Shown: positions 1 to 12,116 of the stretch, in pieces | Numbering within the stretch: position 1 is the first letter of the stretch | How the letters are laid out: each line of letters starts with the position of its first letter | Source: Oscheius dolichura | Lineage: Eukaryota; Nematoda; Chromadorea; Rhabditida; Rhabditidae | Direction of reading: 5' to 3' | NCBI GenBank assembly: GCA_932521035.1 | Contig: OW051495.1 | Coordinates: 3,472,001 to 3,536,000 of the forward strand | Length of the DNA stretch: 64,000 bases | Position numbers and translations under genes: made by a program | Notes under the pieces: model-generated | What the model was told of the DNA's origin: nothing | What the model saw: the letters and a program-made list of their open reading frames with translations, nothing else | Database searches by the model: none

Positions 1-1204
1 TTCAATAGAAAAAAGAACGGCCCTTTAGCAATCCAACGGCGAGATGTGATGGGCCCGAGGAAGAAGAAGACCCAGGCCCGCGAGCCGGCATGGCAGCCGG
101 GCTCCTCCGGCACGCCGTCGCCCTGGGACGGACTGGCCAGCTCGCCCGGCCCCTCGACGTCCGGTAGGTGAGGTCTTCCTCGCGTTCGTCCACGACCCCC
201 CATTCAGGCTGTCACCTGTTGGTCCAGCTGGAGAGACTCCAACGGAAGCAGCGGACGAATCACCTCTCGGTGGCCTGTGGCATGGATGAGGAGCTCAACT
301 GGGGCATGCAGATGTTTGACGACGTAGAAGAGATCGTAGGTTGGGCCGTCCAGTCGAACTGTCCCCCGTTTCAGCTGCACCGGCCGCCGTTCCGACGAGC
401 AAGGAAACGGGACGTCAACTTTATGATGAGAGTGAGCCTTATAGACGCGACGGAGTGGGCCAACCAGTTCCTGCCATTCAAAGATCTCGACTATAACTCC
501 AAGGTAATCCACCAAAAGGGGATGGCTCACCGCGGATTTCAGAAGACAATTATGACCGAGTTTGGAATTGCATTTATGCTGGTGGACCAGGGGGCGGTGA
601 CGGCGCGGCGGCAGGACGAGGAATACTGGATGTTGCAGAATAACACGTACATGAGCCCGGACTACTTGAAGGGACTGCCGCCGGAGGACATGCACCTGAG
701 GGACGTCGACGCCAAGAGGAAGTCGGCCGGATGGCTAGTCCTCCCCGTCATCCTCCTCTTACAGACTACACCCGCAATTCGTACTGGACTCGATAAAAAG
801 CGTCGGCTGTCCGATGAGAACCCTCCAAGTTGACGCAATTGAGTGTGCGGCACTAAAGACAATTTTACTATTATCACGTAATGGAACCGATATTAAAAAA
901 AAATCGGGAATTTAGATAGAAACCAATTTGGGACAGACAATAGCGAGGTCATGAAATTGCAAAACCGTGTCTGTCGAGAACTCTTCTCTTATATCCAAAA
1001 TAAGCATCCGACAACCGCGGCCGAACGTACGGGTTCTGTTCTTCTGTTGACCTCAAGTATACGGGTTAGTCGAATATAATATAATCAAAAGATCTCCTCT
1101 CTTTTCAGTGTACAATACGATCTTGTCATGCGCAAACGCTCGTTTCGGATATTTTCAATCTTATGAATTTCAATCCCTTGATCAGAGACGTCTACATTGT
1201 ATGA
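1..1204 (+). CDS. Nuclear hormone receptor, hinge and ligand-binding domain (5' partial)
   Basis: Ligand-regulated transcription factor of the nucleus; only the hinge and ligand-binding domain lie here. The frame is open from base 1, and the first residues (AIQRRDVMGPRKKK) look like the extension after a receptor zinc-finger domain, so the DNA-binding domain should lie upstream. Model exons: 1-163, 208-721, 765-877, 937-1064, 1109-1204; introns are 43-59 nt and phases agree. Helix 3 region reads ATEWANQFLPF. The core motif is VDAIECAALKTILLLS, followed by FSYIQNKHP (helix 9/10), a leucine-rich helix 10/11, and a C-terminal FNPLIRDVYIV resembling an AF-2 helix. The hinge and AF-2 recall the NR2E/NR2F group; that subfamily call is inference. 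The donor at 722 (GTCGGC) is weak but is the only one that keeps the frame. Confidence 0.75.
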
Positions 1205-1278
1205 AATATGGACATAAATCGTTTATAATATATAACAATACAGAATAAACACAACACACTTGGTGAAAACAGGCAAAC

Positions 1279-2479
1279 CTAACTGGGCAACGCTGTTCCA
1301 GTTTTGTTCCGCTTCAGGTTGCGGTACGCTTCTATTACCCGTTGACGTTCAAAGTTCTCGGTCGCTTTTTGATTACTTTCCGTTTCCAAATAGACTGTTT
1401 CTTTGGTTGTTGATTTCCTCAGCACTGAATGCAGTAGAAGTGGTTTTTCGCCGGCCTGAAACAAATATAAATGAGGAGACAACGGGGAAAGACACTACTT
1501 TTGCTGTCAATCGGCCCAATTTACTTTTAAGCAATCCTGAAAACTGAGGCGGTTCGTCGTATCTTTCACCAAAAGCAACTTTTTCTACAAAAAAAATAGC
1601 TTTACCAGAACAGAACAAACCTTTTCTATTTATTATAGCTTCATTTACAGGCGGCTTCTTAGGAATACCAAAGATCGGTTCTTTCTTTTTGCTCAAATTT
1701 CTTGTGTGTTTACTTAATTCTGCGTCTTCATTGTCTTCCTCGTCGGTCGCACTTTCTTCTGGTTCAACAATATCAGCATTTTGTTCACAATATTTGGAGT
1801 TTCTCCTATCGACTTTCAGAGCCTGTATCTTTTCATTGAATTCATAAATATATTAATAAACCAAATTATTGGCTTCCGCTTCCTTCTCTTTCTTGGCTTT
1901 CTTAATTTTGTTCTGTATTTCACGCCGTTTGTTATCTTTTTGCGTTTTCTCCTTTTCTTCTAGATATTTCAATTCTTCATCGATTTCATTTTGTGGTCGA
2001 GCTGCGATTCCTTGTTCCATCTAAACGGATTATTCATGTTTCAAAGAAAGATACCTTAATTTTATGTTCTTCTATTGATCTATAGACAGTTTTATCAACA
2101 CGCCTTAAGAATGTCTTCATATCTTCAAAACGTCTTTTGAAAATTCCCATTTTTTCAGCAGCAACTAAAAAAACCATTTAACCATAGCAAAAGGACATAC
2201 TCAATGCTTTATTTTTCTTCTTTGTGCGTTTCTTTACAACTGCATCATTCGATTCATGCAGTGATTTCTGTAATTCGCGCAAATTCTGCGACAGAGGCTG
2301 CTCTGCTTCTATTTCATTTGGGCCGCGGTTGCTTTTCTTTCTGAATATAAAATAAAACGAACTCAATGTTTAACTGACCGTATTGCTTTGACCTTCCACG
2401 ATTTAACATTGGTATTGAATGGGTCACATGCTTTTAGTTTTTTTCTACTTTTAGTTGGAATCTTTTTATGACGAGCCAT
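1279..2479 (-). CDS. CCDC137-like basic coiled-coil protein
   Basis: Probable nuclear or nucleolar basic protein. Model exons, from the start: 2479-2379, 2340-2201, 2164-2055, 2020-1862, about 1813-1621, 1584-1499, 1455-1279, with introns of about 33-48 nt. The N terminus is very basic (MARHKKIPTKSRKKLK). A charged helical middle (EEKEKTQKDNKRREIQNKIK) follows, then an acidic stretch (EESATDEEDNEDAE) and the segment VAFGERYDEPPQFSG. The tail is ERQRVIEAYRNLKR. The FGE...PP and RVIEAYR segments resemble the CCDC137 family, from memory only. The intron at 1585-1620 is 36 nt and in frame, so it might be retained. An acceptor-like cag lies 32 nt before the ATG, just behind the SETMAR-like gene, which suggests a downstream operon gene. 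Confidence 0.6.
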
Positions 2480-2509
2480 ATCCTTTCTGAGTCTGAAACG
2501 ATGCTTCTG

Positions 2510-2583
2510 TAAAGAACACACAATAAAAAAGATAAGAGATAGTACTGAAAGATTTTTCTTTAAAATGTGGTAGAATATTTATT
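2510..2583 (-). promoter_or_regulatory. Intercistronic poly(A) signal and putative trans-splice acceptor
   Basis: On the minus strand an AATAAA (2583-2578) follows the stop of the SETMAR-like gene by about 85 nt. A pyrimidine-rich tract ending in tttacag (to about 2512) follows, then the CCDC137-like start codon at 2479. This order (poly(A) signal, short spacer, acceptor, next ATG) is the layout of nematode-type polycistronic units. No spliced-leader transcript can be seen from DNA. Confidence 0.4.
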
Positions 2584-2669
2584 ATTATCAACGAAAGCAA
2601 AAGATTTACTAGAAACCTGGCACGATAAATGAAAGAATCCCTCTTAGAGAGAATAATTCCTCTCGCATT

Positions 2670-3544
2670 TCAAAGATCTGATGGCAAGTAGCCAAGGCAA
2701 GACGAGGTTCCGCATAAACATTTCTTTGTCCCAGTATTTTGTAGCGTACCATAACTATAACACAGCTCTTCACCTGGGAAAATATCTCTAAAACAATGTG
2801 TGGGAAAAACTGCAAGTCACTTCAATGCGAAAAATGCCATCCTCGGGATAGGACATCCGACACGAACTGGCATTTGATAAAGGTTAGGCTCGCAGCTGTG
2901 ATTTAGGAACCGAGCCAAATTTCCTTTTTCTCGAGGATCTATATAGTATGCGACCGTTTTTTCTGCCATATGTCACAATAATAATACAGAGACAGCTTAC
3001 CTAAGCAAGTTTCTTTTACGGTCATTATATAATTGTGTTCTGTTTTATTAGTCATAAATCGTCGGTTGGCCTCCTCTTCCCCTATTATTTCACCAGCATA
3101 TTCACAAACAAAAGTATTCATAGGAATAAATTCCATAGCTTTTATACCATATCCTTTGCAGCCTATTTGTACAACCTTAGTAAAATTAGAAAAGGAGAAT
3201 TTAAAAGTTATACCTTTATTTGGACAGATACACCTTTTTGAAGAACTCGATTTGAACAAGAAGCTGTGTTGCATGAACATTCAAAATGGCATTCAAGAAT
3301 AGGCTTATTTGAAAACTTATCAGCAAGTCGGCTACCATCGTAATTACTCTGAAGTACTTTCGCCCCATACTTTTAATTATGGAAAAAAAAACATCCATTC
3401 TAAAGTTACCTCGTTCCCAAGAATACATGTACAATTGTTTTCAGCGGTACAAGGTCCATCGCAGTCACAGCCTTGAAGAACTTCTTCCCATTCTCCACTA
3501 CATCCAGCGCCTTTCACCGGTCTTGATACATATTGGAAATCCAT
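2670..3544 (-). CDS. SETMAR-like SET-domain histone-lysine methyltransferase
   Basis: Predicted protein lysine methyltransferase of the pre-SET/SET/post-SET class, using S-adenosylmethionine and acting on chromatin. Model exons, from the start: 3544-3410, 3369-3214, 3175-3001, 2938-2821, 2787-2670; total 702 nt, 233 residues, all phases consistent. The pre-SET cysteine cluster spans residues 24-85 (GCDCDGPC, CTC, CHFECSCNTASCSNR). SET motifs: GYGIKAMEF, FVCEYAGEI, RFLNHSCEPNL (AdoMet pocket), and GEELCYSYG with the catalytic-type tyrosine. The post-SET CLCGTSSCLGYLP ends the protein. The order and the PVRVGCPIPRMAFFA segment match the SET half of human SETMAR. No mariner transposase is fused. 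The loop between NYIMTVKET and DPREKGN looks about 10 residues shorter than in human SETMAR. Confidence 0.88.
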
Positions 3545-3879
3545 CCTCTAGAAGTGCACAACATTAATTTTCTAGAAAGTAATAGAAAGGCTGGGAATTG
3601 TTACTTTTATTCATGCTGTTCAAATTAGGCTCACACTACAAACTTCCATGTTTCTTTTTGGTAGTTACTGCGTCAAATAACGGGGATATTATTGTAAGTA
3701 CGAGAACTCACCGATAATTGACACTAGAGAAAGCTAGAAAATTGGCAAAGTTTTTAGTACAAGACATGGGTAAATAATATGTTTTTGTTAAACAGTCGTT
3801 CAAATAGCCATGTTGTAATTAAAATTTATTTACTATGTACACCATTAGAACAAAAAAAGTAAAAACTTTACACGGGATA

Positions 3880-4907
3880 TTAGAAACGAATATACGTAAA
3901 AGGAACGTATCCGGACTTTCCATTGAGTTCAGCTTCGTACTGCCCGTTGTCCATCTTTTTTATGACAGTAAGTAATTGCCCCTTCTATGAAGTACGATAC
4001 TTAAGAAATATTAGAATCATACCCGGATTTTTAATTGAGTGGTATCATACGCATTTGGTTGTCGATCTAAAATAACTTTCGCCTGAGCTGGAAGAGACGG
4101 CTGAAATGGAGTGTACTCATAGATCGAGAAAACTCAAACTTCAAATCGGCTTTCATCTCCTTCACTGTTACTACTTGCATTGCTATAGCGTTCCTCACCA
4201 TTTAAACTACCATAAGAAGACTGACTTGCAGCTTTCAAATGGCGCTCGTGATCATTTATCTGCTGGATACATTTAAAAAAAGCATAGATGGCCTACAGGG
4301 GTAACGTAGTTAGCAGGAATTATACCTGTAATGCCTAACGCATTACGTGCCTGCCACCATTCCGATTTTTTCTCGATGATAACGAGCTCTTCACCTGCTT
4401 CAAAATTGAGATCCGTTTCGCGGTCCCCTTCAAACCGGTAAAGCGCAACGACCTAGATTTTATGCAGATATATAGGCAGACCTACCCGTTCAATCTCCTC
4501 CCTTTTATAAGGATTAGTAAGAGATGTTTTATCTAATAAATACATTTTGTAATGATTAAGAAGCATGGGAATCCCAACAAATGAATTATCCGCAATCTAA
4601 ACTCTTAATATGTGCTCTTAATATTTTTACATCTTACACGATAACTCAGCGAATTATCCTCGGGACTCTTATGCACTTGGATAAGATAGTGTCTAACAGC
4701 AGGTTCTTCGTCCGATTCTCTGAAAAGATATCAGTAAAAATATAGAACAACCTACTTGACGCTTAGAGAATATTCGCCTTGGTGAGAGCTGTTTCTGATA
4801 ATGAACGTACCCACTTCCACAGTCGGGGTCGAAAGTAACCGTGTGGACTCATCCCGGCTCATACTTGTAAAGTAGAAGCTCTCCCATTGAAATGGATCGA
4901 ACCCCAT
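3880..4907 (-). CDS. CRK: CRK/CED-2 adaptor protein (SH2-SH3-SH3)
   Basis: Cytoplasmic adaptor linking phosphotyrosine signals to Rac activation, cell migration and corpse engulfment in the CRK family. The protein begins MGFDPFQWESFYF, then an SH2 domain with the phosphotyrosine-binding core GTFIIRNSSHQGEYSLSV and LLNHYKMYLLD. The first SH3 reads VVALYRFEGDRETDLNFEAG, EWWQARN and GIIPANYV. A Ser-rich linker follows, then the C-terminal SH3 with QPNAYDTTQLKIRKG, GQYEAELNGKSGYVPFTYIRF. The C-terminal SH3 closely follows the human CRK pattern (PNAYDKTAL..., G..PFTHV). About six exons are separated by 30-50 nt introns. All three domains are present, so this is a complete orthologue rather than a partial SH2/SH3 gene. 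Confidence 0.9.
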
Positions 4908-5075
4908 CTAATTTACTTGCATATCCAATAAAAAAACACTTCAATTTGAAAGAAAATATTCAAAAAGACGTCTAGACGCCAACTATTTAAGCACAATCAT
5001 GAAAGATGATTTATCTTATACCCGAAACAATAGAAATAAATATTTTTTAAAAATCCATATATTACTTGTATTCAA

Positions 5076-5642
5076 TTATAGTTCTATTACTTCATCTAAA
5101 ACAATATCATATTCTATAGAAAATTGTTCACCTTCTCGAGAAGGGATTCTTATTTTGGTTGGTACGGAATTAATTTCACTTTGTGAAATTGTAAACACAA
5201 ACTCTGACCCTAGTTTTACACGAGTTATCCATAACGAATGAGTACCATTTGTCTCTGTAATAATATTAAAGATATCCAAGGCTCTTACTATTTATCAAAC
5301 TCGCGTTATAAACGGTATCCAGGAATACAGATGGTGTACACTTATTCTGAAAATAAAACTGGAGAATCTCACCTATTTTGTCCCGTCTGGGGGTGCTGGT
5401 GGCAGATCCATTGAAGATATCCATTAAAGTTTCATCCAATAGATATTCTCGGCGTTTTTCTAAACAATAAACAAACAGACACGGCAATCCGGTGCAAATA
5501 AATCCTGTGCAATACGCGGACGGCAGTTGTGAATTTTGGTTTAGATCCTGTTGCGATTTTTTAATATGCGCCGGTACCCACTATAATCAAAATGGGTATC
5601 GTTAAAAAAATCTACCACAACACCCACGTGATCTTTTGCCAT
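5076..5642 (-). CDS. Uncharacterised multi-exon gene
   Basis: I do not recognise this gene. A start (MAKDHVGVVVDFF) at 5642 and a stop at 5076-5078 bracket at least three coding segments. The middle one carries LPCLFVYCLEKRREYLLDET and DIFNGSATSTPRRDKIG. The last is an 80-residue open segment with SLWITRVKLGSEFVFTIS and FSIEYDIVLDEVIEL. The second segment can be joined either at 5540 or at an acceptor near 5500; I could not fix the joint. No signal peptide or membrane span is evident. It lies between CRK and NUP155 on the same strand, so it may share a polycistronic transcript with them. Confidence 0.45.
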
Positions 5643-5853
5643 CTACAAGTAGTTACTTATCTTAAATAGATTGTTACACAGAATTGGATCAAGATAACTA
5701 TAGAAAATGACTATAGGAACGTGCAAAAAGAATAATAACTTAGTCAGTTGTCAGTTAAATAAACATTATGAATCAATATCACAAATCGAAGCAAACTTTC
5801 AATATACTGTAGTGAAACACCGGGACGGTTGCACATGATAATGTCTTCCCTTG

Positions 5854-8800
5854 TTAACACAAATTATCTATACGCCTTTGGAGAGTCTGGAATGTAGCCA
5901 TGTTTTGTGATAAAGCATGAGTAGCATTGAGGTCATTGCCACAGGTGAAAGCTGATAGGAGAGATTCGCATGCATTTTGCACTTGGTCCCTAAAACGTGA
6001 AAAGATTTTCGCGACAGTATACTTACAGGTTGTATGACTTATAATAATTGTTAAGAACTTGCTCTAGCACCCATATGCTAACTTCTACTATATATCTCGT
6101 CCCTCGTTCATCTTTCGACCAGTATGGATTACCGTCTCTGTAACAGATTTTACCAAGCGCAAACATCTGTTATACCTATATTCACTGGATAGAAGTTTAA
6201 TAAAATCAAGGATGTCCATTCCTAGACAATCTATAGCTGCCGTGAAAAACTGTGGAGAAAGCGTGGCGTGGCGATGGGGCCCAAAACCACTACCTTTTTC
6301 AAGTAAACGTTGAGCAATAAACTCTAAAAAAATTTAGTACTAAAGTACGGTTAAACGCCCACTATTTGGGAAATAGTTCGTTTTTCCATAAAGAGCATGT
6401 AGTTCTTTGAGCATAGCAATGATCCGTTCTCCGTTATCGTCTCCCGTCTTGAGCTCTGCGTCAAGGATGCTTTCCCAGACATTTTCAATCATAGTGTTGT
6501 CGTATGTATTTCCACAATGTAGTATAGCAAGCTGAGCTTTATGAAGCTGGTAAGGTATCTTAAAACATTTAGTAGCGAAATAAAAGCAACTTACGGCATA
6601 ATTCACAAGAAGATCAGTTAACGAGAACATTCTCGTATTTAAAGTTTTTATAGCATCTCGTACAGATGGAGAAGTACTTTTTAGATTTTCCAGAGACTCT
6701 CTAAGATCGACACAATTTTATCTCTATGAAGAAAGAAACTCACTTTATTGATAATTGGATTCTGGTAACTTCAAGTTTATCTTTTAGATCTTCAATGCCT
6801 GCACGTATGCTAATTTCTGTAGTAGATTCGGCACAAATTACAGCATGGGACAAATATATGAAACGTTGAGGAAGGCTTATATCATGTCTATAATCGATTT
6901 GTATTAAAAAAATACAACAACCTTACGTTGTACTGTTCGAAAGTCGGGATAAAACTGCAGCAGCTTGTCCATAGTTCGCTGTTTTTTCATACCATCTCCA
7001 AAGTAGGTCTAGATACCGCTGGCCACCACCAGTTGATATCTCATGTGTTAGGAATGCCTCCACGAATTTAGATTTGCTCTGAAAAAGGCTATTACGTACG
7101 TTAGATACGTAACCAGGTGAACAGAAAAAGGACCACCTTCCTAGCTGCAATACACTTACATGTAGAATTTGATCGTTCATGTTTCTAGATAGCATCCATC
7201 GGAAAATAGCTGCATGCGCCAATTCATCCTCCGATGAAAACACACGGGTGGTAATCAAAGCGAAATATGCAGACTAAAAGCATGGTGGCTAATATTTGGG
7301 TATATACCCATAAATCTCACCGAGTCAGATGCAGTAACAGGGTCATTTTTTTCATGGTCTAATTTGTCAAGAATAGCCGTTAAAACACTGAAAGAAAAAT
7401 TTGGTTAATTTAACCCCCGCTCCTTTACTCATATGCTTTCATTCTATTTTCTTCCACGACTCGAGCCTCATTATCTTCGACGATCCGTCCATCTTTGTAG
7501 CTTATAATAGCTAACTGCCGTGGATCTTCTTTTAATGCTCTTAGAAGGCAAATATCAACAATGACTTCATATCCTCCTACTATAATTATAATATACAGTA
7601 ATGCCACAAGTTTCAAAGTATCAAAGAAAAATCATAAGCTTACATTTCGCCAACTCTTCACAAACAGCAGACAGCGGCACTTTCATAATCGACTGACTTA
7701 GCATATCAGCAGCCGCTGAGATCATTCTTCTTCTTCCCGATCCGGGAGGAAGATGTGAAGCTTGTCGCAGCTGTTCCATGGCATTGGTAACGCAAGCATC
7801 TTCCTACCACATAAATAAAAAATTTAATGAGGCAAACGTACAGAAGAATACAGATTAGGGCATTCCTTTCTCAACTTTTCCGACAGCTCTTTGGTCCCTG
7901 CTTCATCGCCCAAAAAATATCTGAATAGAATTAGTAACTCTCAAATTATTTAGTTAAGAACATATAATATATATATATATATATATATACTTTTAGTACT
8001 TACTTTATCAAGGCTTTGATAACATCGGCACTGTATGTTTCGTTATCATCAACCAGTTGATAAAATAGCTTATTTGCCAGTTTTGTCTTTATTAAAGGAT
8101 CAAGTCCCGCAGAAATAGCAGTCAAATTAAGCTGCATCAGCAAAACCCATAATGAAAGTGTTTCTGATGTGATTAACATCAATTTTCTAAGGGAGCATAA
8201 CGACTGCCGTTCAAGGTTTACAGCATCGGCTAAACAATAATTGAGATTTAAAGAGAGAGAAAAGAATACCATTTGCCAATGTTAACGAATTGTCTCTTCT
8301 TTGATGTTCATTTTGTGGAAGAAGCCTGTATTTATCCATCGCGCCGGATAGCGCCTTTATTTTCTTTGCTAACCATGTCATTTCGTCTGAAGTTATAGCG
8401 GTCTCCAGCTGAAACACCAAATAAAAGAGATATATATATTTTACCGTTAGTCCGTTCAATCGACACAAAGATTTCTCCCATATTGGCTGAACTAATCTGC
8501 TGAAATAGAAATACAGAGCATCATGTTTGTGGGAAGAAGAATAGCGCAGTTGTGTGGTAAAGTTCATCGATATGTTAGTAGGCGATAATGCAATGTTACT
8601 GGATCGACGATTATCAAAGTGATGAGGTGTAGATGCATGTAGTGGCGCTAAAATGGATAGAGTTACAACATACATGGAAGAAAATTACATCTAATTTTAT
8701 TCTTCCAGTCAGCAATGCTATCCTCATTTGTAGGAGACCACGGCTCATTTACTCGTGTATTCTCAATGACGGCCGAATCTCGTAAGCAAAAGAATAAAGA

Positions 8801-10964
8801 AGATGCTTTGTCCTTGATTCGATTGTCTAGCGGCACATCACTTATCAATATATCAAGCACCAGTATCAGTAGTTCAGTGTGCCCGAACTGTTGAAGGAGG
8901 TCACTAACAGCTTTGCTATCAGCTCCGCCAGACATAAGTGCTTGCCGCAATTCATTTACTGGTGTGTTTTGTTGGAATTCGAATAAACCCTACAGTAGTT
9001 TAGGTGTATATATACCAATTAAAACAAACCTCAGTACTGCATACTAATATTCTACTTGAGGTGATAAGAGGCAATTTATGCAATTCCTGAGGTTGTACTG
9101 CTGATACAAATTGATGATTAAGAGTAACCTCGGATACGCCCTACAGAATTTATTTCTTCGGTATGCACACTTACTCGCGAATTAACCGCTTTTATTGCCC
9201 ACACATTTCCTGGGACATCAAGCCATGTTTTCGATTCTCTTAACGTAGTGTTGTCAGGATAAAATAAGCTGGACAGAGCGCATACTATAGGCTGCCCAGC
9301 CAGCGCCATAACTGCTACGGCTGAAAGAGAGGTACAGAAGATATCAATAACAGTAACTACCTCCGTCATAATAAGCTATGCAAACACCTCGTGCACTACT
9401 ACCTCCATAGAGGGAGGTTGGGACAACTCCCGGGGCAAACCGTACATGACTAACTCTTAGCCGTTGTGGTCGTACCTCGCTCTGAGTCAATGGCTACAAA
9501 CAATATTTGTTTCAAATACAAGACCTAGCTAACCATGGAACTTCTTGTAGTTCTAACTGCTCTATCTTGTGCAGACAAATATATTCGAACTCCCTTTGCT
9601 GTAATGGCGACCTGAGACAACATTTAGAATACGTAGAATATTCTTTTAACTAACAACATTTAAATTTGGTGATTGCTGCGCTGGAAGGGCGCATATAGCC
9701 ACAATACTAGTAAAACTAGCTTCTTCGTACGCACACTGAGTAAGCGTATTTGCTTGTTGCTAAATGTGTACATTTAAGAAACATGGCATAGGGAAAACAT
9801 CATGGTAAAATTAGTATGGGGGAAGGCGGGACTAACCGCTATCTGTTTAGCCGTAAATGTTCCCACTAAAACACATTGCTGACCATCATCACCCAAATCA
9901 AACATCTGAATTGTACTACATCTATCGCGGGTATACAGAATGTTTCGAGACTTGTCAATCACGATTTCTTCTACGTCCTCTGCAAAAACATTATAAAAAG
10001 TAAACATCACTAATGCCCACCTTTACCGGATCCTATGAAAGGAATTAATGTTGACATTAATGAAGCGGACAAATTCACTATTTTACATTTTTTACTGTCA
10101 CGAAACCACCCTTTATGATGCTGGAAAATGTGTTTTAATAGAAAGAGGTACTTACTTCGTAAACAAATTCATAAAGTTTAGTATCAGCAGTGAAAAAAAT
10201 TCTGCCATTATTTCCTGTCGCAATGTCACCAATCGTCATGTCGTCAATGTTGATCTAGAAGAGAACCATATATTTTTTAAACTTGAATGGACTTTGAAGT
10301 AATGTGTGGCGTCTACAGAAACTGCGCAGTCTGTCGGAGGGCCCTCCACGACCATAGGGAAAAGAGTCAAATCCCGTACTGTTCCAACCACTAATCCATA
10401 AGTAAACTGATTCTAAACACAATACTTAACAGATTACATTCATTACTTACTGAAAATACTCCATGCTTCAGTCTGACTATCTCAATTTTCATTACTGTAC
10501 TTTCTATTTTATCAAAATAAGCTAAGTCACTACTAAACACGCTAGATTGTTTTTGTTAAAAACGAAAATACTTTGTTTCATAATTCCACATAAAAATGTC
10601 GCTGTCTACAGTTATCCAAGCACGGGAGATTTCTGTGAAGATACCCATACAGAATTGGGTGCGCATATCTAAACCTTATTAGAACCACTATTAGTCGACT
10701 ACTTTTAATCTGCATCAGTAATTCATCTGGAATAGGGATTCTTCGTGAAAGGTTGTATTCGGGTGTTCCTTCAATATAGAAATTACCACCTAATCCAGAA
10801 ACTGTAGTGGACCCTAAATAACAAGTAAGCAATAATGGAGAAAAGATACCGTTTTTTGTAAGGCGAGCATGAAGATCGCCAGATTCTTCCATCAAATCAA
10901 TGAGTTCCGAAACACGAGGAATAGCCTCATCACAAGACTCTACTGGAACTACTGGTTCTTTCAT
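5854..10964 (-). CDS. NUP155: Nucleoporin NUP155 homologue
   Basis: Scaffold nucleoporin of the inner ring of the nuclear pore, binding membrane and neighbouring Nup subunits. The N terminus ([18 protein letters not shown]) is followed by [22 protein letters not shown], equivalent to the family's RRVPLPPEL region. The beta-propeller blade [16 protein letters not shown]...[11 protein letters not shown] matches human NUP155 ([13 protein letters not shown]...IQVYDLGQDGQ). Alpha-helical exons follow to the C-terminal [16 protein letters not shown]. The gene uses more than 20 short exons. The ATG is preceded directly by tttttttag, an acceptor with no upstream coding exon visible, suggesting trans-splicing at the start codon. 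The size (about 5.1 kb genomic, above 1200 residues) suits the family. Confidence 0.85.
7963..7990. repeat. (AT)n microsatellite in a NUP155 intron
   Basis: An alternating AT run of about 14 dinucleotides lies between two coding exons of NUP155. Confidence 0.8.
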
Positions 10965-11385
10965 CTAAAAAATATACATAGACATTTAGAAGAAACAATA
11001 TAGTTGAATATCAGGATAAATTGTTTTGTTGGATATTACATTATACAGTCAAAAAATAGAAAAGCTATAAATTGAAAGATCAATTGAAAGGGAGATTACA
11101 CAACTGCAACTACAAGGGTATATTTTCATATAGAAGACATTAGACTATGCATGAACTCTTACTTCTATAGTTTATTGTAAAGAGAAGCACAAAGAGAAGT
11201 CACAACTGGCTGTAAAAACGTTATACGAAAAGTGAAGTTCAGTTCAAATTCAAACCCCTCATAAACATCGTTCGATTGAAAATGTGGCAAACGGGCCCGG
11301 AATTTTCAAATTTTCATATCTTTTGAGCAAAGACATAGGAAAAGTGAAGAAACCAGTACTGCTATACTAGGCTCAAAATGTTCAT
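10965..11385. other. Intergenic gap upstream of NUP155
   Basis: AT-rich sequence with no coding exon I could support on either strand. It precedes the first transposable element and presumably holds the promoter of the minus-strand gene block. Confidence 0.5.
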
Positions 11386-12116
11386 CTGTGCCCGGTTCCA
11401 AGATCTTCCCGGGAAGGGAAGTGCCCGTCCCGGGGAATTGGGTGGAAAAGAACGTTCCAAGATGGGCCGGGAAGTTGGGTTCCCGGGAATCCCTCGGGTA
11501 CCCGTTTCCCGCTTGTAAACATCATGCAGGCGGCTGCTTTCTATTGTTTTTACTGCTTTTTGACGTGTTTGGAACTATTTTTCCACTGTTTACACGCAAT
11601 AATCTAATTCGACAGCAGTGGTATGCGAAAGGGTTACTTTGGAAGTCATTCGTACGACTTTTCAAAAATATGGGGTTTCATTTCAAACGAGTGGTTTTGA
11701 ACTTTTTTAACCGAAATATTCGCGATCACCGTAAAAAACTGAGCCAGATAGGCTAGACGATAGATCATTTTTGGGTCTGACCCAAACCTCTGCAGCGGCA
11801 CTGTTCGAAGACTGCCTCCCCAATAGAGAAGGATGCCGGCAATGTAGCTGTTCTTCACACACTCTTTCAAACATCCGTTTTTACCCACGAAAGCATTCAG
11901 CAGGCTAATATTACTCATTTCGACGGGCACCAACCGAGAAAACGAAGAAAACACTCGAAAACGGACGAAAACTGTGCCTCGGGAAGTCTATTACCCGAGC
12001 AAAAACCACGGGTACTTTCCCATTACCCGGGAAGTCTGGAAATTTACCCGGGGACATCTTGGAACAGACCAAATCGCCCGGGAACCCTCCCGGGCAGATC
12101 TTGGAACCGGGCACTG
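11386..12116. mobile_element. Non-autonomous DNA element with CCCGG-rich terminal inverted repeats
   Basis: Both ends carry inverted copies of gtgcccggttccaagatc, and similarity continues imperfectly for roughly 110 bp inward (repeated cccggg and ttccaagatg blocks). TCAT flanks both ends (11382-11385 and 12117-12120) and may be a 4-bp target duplication. The interior has no transposase ORF I can recognise, so this is a MITE-like or internally deleted element of unknown superfamily. Confidence 0.7.

Noticed and set aside
204..695. 163-codon minus-strand ORF
   Set aside because: Antisense to the nuclear receptor ligand-binding exon.
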